Made by a program: the position numbers and the translations under genes. A model generated the notes under the pieces. The model made no database searches. It saw nothing but the letters and a program-made list of their open reading frames with translations, and had not been told where the DNA came from. Below are positions 6,821-8,447 of a DNA stretch of 8,447 bases, piece by piece (within the stretch, counting starts at the first letter, position 1; every line of letters begins with the position of its first letter). The DNA is from an uncultured euryarchaeote (GTDB taxonomy: Archaea; Thermoplasmatota; Poseidoniia; Poseidoniales; Poseidoniaceae), in assembly GCA_937897365.1 (NCBI GenBank), contig CALCOP010000131.1:1-8447 (forward strand), written 5' to 3'.

Positions 6821-7063
6821 ATGGCGCGTCAACTTTTGCAGCAATGTCTTGAATGTAAAGCCTGGACTTTAGCCACAACGTGTCCTTCCTGTGGGGCAAA
6901 AGCGCAAGCTGCTGCTCCGCTCAAATGGTCACCTGAAGACCACCGTGCTGAGATTCGCCGTAAAATGTATGGCGTAACTGAAGCACAATGGGCTGAAGGA
7001 CTTGCAACACTACCCTCACTTGAAGAAATGAAAAGCTCTCATAATGCTTCAGAAGAAGAGTGA
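6821..7063 (+). CDS. nop10: H/ACA RNP protein Nop10 with C-terminal extension
   Basis: A small zinc-binding subunit of the H/ACA guide-RNA pseudouridylation complex, which acts with Cbf5, Gar1 and L7Ae on rRNA. The 80-residue protein has CLEC (C9, C12) and CPSC (C21, C24), then the family signature PLKWSPEDHRAEIRRK (33-48). Archaeal Nop10 is usually about 55-60 residues. Here about 25 extra residues follow (from GVTEAQW) and end in an acidic run (ASEEE). I place the start at the ATG at 6821 rather than at in-frame GTG codons from 6812, because the family begins just before the first CxxC and GGTGG lies upstream of this ATG. It is 39 bases behind aIF2-alpha and is the last gene of the compact L44e operon. 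Confidence 0.93.
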   Translation: MARQLLQQCLECKAWTLATTCPSCGAKAQAAAPLKWSPEDHRAEIRRKMYGVTEAQWAEGLATLPSLEEMKSSHNASEEE

Positions 7064-7151
7064 TGCGTTTCATTTAACCCTTTACAATTGCTCTATTCAG
7101 CACCATTTGAATGTCAAACATTATAGCGCGGCGTAATTCGATAGAGCCAAT
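7064..7151 (+). promoter_or_regulatory. Promoter of the PAC2 gene, probably leaderless
   Basis: An 88-base AT-rich gap breaks the tight spacing of the operon. ATTATAG (7120-7126) lies about 26-32 bases before the ATG at 7152, the distance expected between a TATA box and the transcription start in archaea. No ribosome site precedes the ATG (GATAGAGCCAAT). Together these suggest a leaderless transcript starting at or near the ATG. The call is by eye. Confidence 0.4.
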
Positions 7152-7907
7152 ATGGGCTTACATGTTGAATGGAGAAGTTCGAATACACACATCGGCGATC
7201 ATGAGATTATGTTCTTCGCACTTCCGGGAGTGGGGAATGTAGGCAAGGTTGCAATTGAAGGTATTCATTCATCTCATTTGAGTCATGAAATTGCTCGTTT
7301 GCACCACACTGCTTTACCGCCCTTAGCAACTCTTGATGAGGACGGTTTACTCACGCCACCTCACCTTTCACTTTCCTCTATAGAATCAGTTACTGGGAAA
7401 AGAGTCATCACACTCACGGGGACCTCTCAACCCTTAGATCCTGAGCATCAAGGAATGATGGCAAGAGAAATACTACGGTGGCTGGAAAATCAAGGAGTGA
7501 CATCGCTGTATGTTCTTGCTGGACTGATGGATATCCCAACTCGAAAAGAAGTCTTTATTGTTGCTTCAAGTGCAACACATCGGATTGATTTAGAGGCTTC
7601 AGGTGTTGATGTGCGCCGTGATGAACCTAAATCAGGTGCCATCGGGCTTGCAGCATTGATTGCTTCAAATGGCCCATTATTCAACATCAACAGCGCATGT
7701 GCAATTGCCACCACAGTTGGCTCCAGTGGAGATGTATTTGCATCTCAGAGACTCTTGGAGCACTTGGATGGATGGTTTGATTTGGGTATTGCCTTACCTG
7801 CAGATATTCAAGCCAAATTAACTGAAAAATTATCAGCGATAGCGCCTGGTAAAATCGACGACTTGGTTGGAGAGTTAACCGAATCACCAGACGCCTTTTA
7901 CATGTGA
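7152..7907 (+). CDS. PAC2-family protein (proteasome assembly chaperone type)
   Basis: A 251-residue member of the archaeal PAC2 family, related to eukaryotic proteasome assembly chaperones. Supporting segments are the N-terminal loop ALPGVGNVGKVA (23-34), the LYVLAGL strand-turn (119-125), the PTRKEVFIVASS strand (129-140) and the SGAIGLAALIAS segment (161-172). The extreme C-terminus, AFYM, fits a hydrophobic-Tyr-X tail, the motif that docks chaperones and activators into pockets of the 20S alpha ring. A gene of this family directly after Nop10 is common in archaea and supports the call. It probably acts in the cytoplasm in 20S assembly or gating. It is preceded by its own TATA-like element and is convergent with the TM2 gene, with one base between the stops. 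Family membership is firmer than the precise role. Confidence 0.85.
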   Translation: MGLHVEWRSSNTHIGDHEIMFFALPGVGNVGKVAIEGIHSSHLSHEIARLHHTALPPLATLDEDGLLTPPHLSLSSIESVTGKRVITLTGTSQPLDPEHQGMMAREILRWLENQGVTSLYVLAGLMDIPTRKEVFIVASSATHRIDLEASGVDVRRDEPKSGAIGLAALIASNGPLFNINSACAIATTVGSSGDVFASQRLLEHLDGWFDLGIALPADIQAKLTEKLSAIAPGKIDDLVGELTESPDAFYM

Positions 7908-7908
7908 T

Positions 7909-8337
7909 TTAATTGCGAATGTAAACCCTATTTTCTCGCTGTACAAGGTCGGGAATAAGTATTGCGTCAATGAGCCATAAGATGCCGCATCCGCCAAAAG
8001 TGAACAGATTCAACAAACCCATTCCAATGTGGTTGAGATAAAACCGGTGAACTCCAAGCGGGCCAAGGAAAAACCACAACAAGTAGGCCACTAAAACATC
8101 TTTTTGGGCTCCATTTGGATGAAAATTACCTGGATTTTGATAGTATTGTTGTGGCTGCTGATATTGCTGCACTGGTTGCTGAACAGGCTGCTGCACAATA
8201 GGCTGCGGAGGTTGATATTGAGGCTGTGGAGGTTGTTGAGGCATGTGGTAATGGTTGTGTATCACGTTGCCAGTGTGTAAGTCTCCACCAACGACGCTGT
8301 CCTGCAAAGAAGCATTCGGGTCAACTGGAGGTTGCAT
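7909..8337 (-). CDS. TM2-domain membrane protein with His motif and Gln/Pro-rich leader
   Basis: A 142-residue protein with three parts. Residues 13-31 hold DSVVGGDLHTGN followed by a His cluster (HNHYH). Residues about 33-69 are a flexible Gln/Pro/Tyr-rich stretch with QQPVQQPVQQY repeats. Residues 81-126 form a TM2 domain: helix one (about 81-93), the diagnostic turn GPLGVHRFYLNHIGMGLL, and helix two ending WLIDAILI. TM2 domains place two helices in the membrane with a short turn; their biochemical role is not settled. I prefer the second of two adjacent ATGs (8337; the alternative is 8340), because it puts GGTG exactly five bases upstream, as in L37e and L44e. It is convergent with the PAC2 gene. 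The N-terminal part is probably cytoplasmic (inference). Confidence 0.85.
   Translation of the reverse strand: MQPPVDPNASLQDSVVGGDLHTGNVIHNHYHMPQQPPQPQYQPPQPIVQQPVQQPVQQYQQPQQYYQNPGNFHPNGAQKDVLVAYLLWFFLGPLGVHRFYLNHIGMGLLNLFTFGGCGILWLIDAILIPDLVQRENRVYIRN
8131..8241 (-). repeat. Gln/Pro-rich low-complexity coding repeat
   Basis: Imperfect short repeats of CAA/CAG and CCA/CCT codons encode the QP-rich linker of the TM2 protein. The block QQPV occurs twice in tandem and is followed by QQYQQPQQYY. Such a tract is prone to length change by slippage and probably acts as a flexible spacer between the His motif and the membrane domain. Confidence 0.7.
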
Positions 8338-8390
8338 CATCTCACCTAAACAATCCAGTGCTTAATTGGCTAAAAGTTGGTCGGATGATG

Positions 8391-8394
8391 AAAA
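8391..8394 (-). terminator. T-run after tRNA-Ser
   Basis: Four consecutive T residues on the minus strand begin two bases after the discriminator base of the tRNA. This matches the short T-tracts where archaeal RNA polymerase releases stable RNAs. It is short, so the call is modest. Confidence 0.4.
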
Positions 8395-8396
8395 GG

Positions 8397-8447
8397 CGCC
8401 GAGAGAGAGATTTGAACTCCCGCGTCACAGGGACAGTGGATTTCGAA
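8397..8447 (-). tRNA. tRNA-Ser(CGA), 3' half, cut by window edge
   Basis: The minus strand ends inside an anticodon loop TTCGAAA (8447-8441) with anticodon CGA (8445-8443), which reads the Ser codon UCG. The anticodon-stem 3' arm TCCAC follows, then a 14-base variable arm that can form GTC/GAC, the long-arm class expected for Ser. The T-arm is GGGAG-TTCAAAT-CTCTC, which pairs fully with one G-U. The acceptor 3' strand is TCTCGGC, and discriminator G73 at 8397 is the base typical of tRNA-Ser. CCA is not encoded (CCT follows). The 5' half lies outside the window and should begin GCCGAGA if the acceptor stem pairs. Confidence 0.9.

Noticed and set aside
8131..8241. Tandem DNA repeat or CRISPR-like array at the QP-rich stretch
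   Set aside because: The units are codon-level and imperfect within an open frame, with no spacers; it is coding low complexity.
8397..8447. tRNA-Leu as identity of the partial tRNA
   Set aside because: The long variable arm would allow it, but anticodon CGA and discriminator G indicate serine.

Overview
The window is archaeal. It carries ribosomal proteins L37e, L44e and S27e, initiation factor aIF2-alpha, the H/ACA protein Nop10 and a PAC2-family protein, in a gene order typical of Euryarchaeota. Moderate GC, a TM2-domain protein with a Gln/Pro-rich leader, a bacterial-looking purF and proteins ending in acidic runs fit a planktonic marine Thermoplasmata-like lineage such as Marine Group II (Ca. 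Poseidoniales). That placement is an inference from gene content, not a computed phylogeny.

Left block, minus strand, 1-5408. Read in transcription order, it starts with two overlapping membrane-protein genes of unknown function (5408-4587 and 4590-4114). A stem-loop follows, then L37e (4036-3857), purF (3786-2245), a ThiI-like THUMP protein whose PP-loop domain has decayed (2235-1306), and a beta-propeller-like protein that runs off the left edge (1251-1). purF, the ThiI-like gene and the propeller gene are closely spaced and could be one transcript led by L37e.

Centre block, plus strand, 5514-7907. L44e, S27e, aIF2-alpha and Nop10 form a compact translation and RNA-modification operon. A PAC2-family gene follows and probably has its own promoter and a leaderless mRNA. 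The 105-base divergent gap at 5409-5513 holds the promoters for the left and centre blocks.

Right edge, minus strand, 7909-8447. A small TM2-domain membrane protein is convergent with PAC2, with one base between them. The 3' half of a tRNA-Ser(CGA) is cut by the window end.

Most of the window is core information processing. The points that stand out are the ThiI relative without a PP-loop signature, an L44e that has lost three of its four zinc cysteines, an Escherichia-type purF inside an archaeal ribosomal context, a membrane gene pair upstream of L37e, and a His-rich motif in front of the TM2 domain. I see no mobile element, CRISPR array or defence system.
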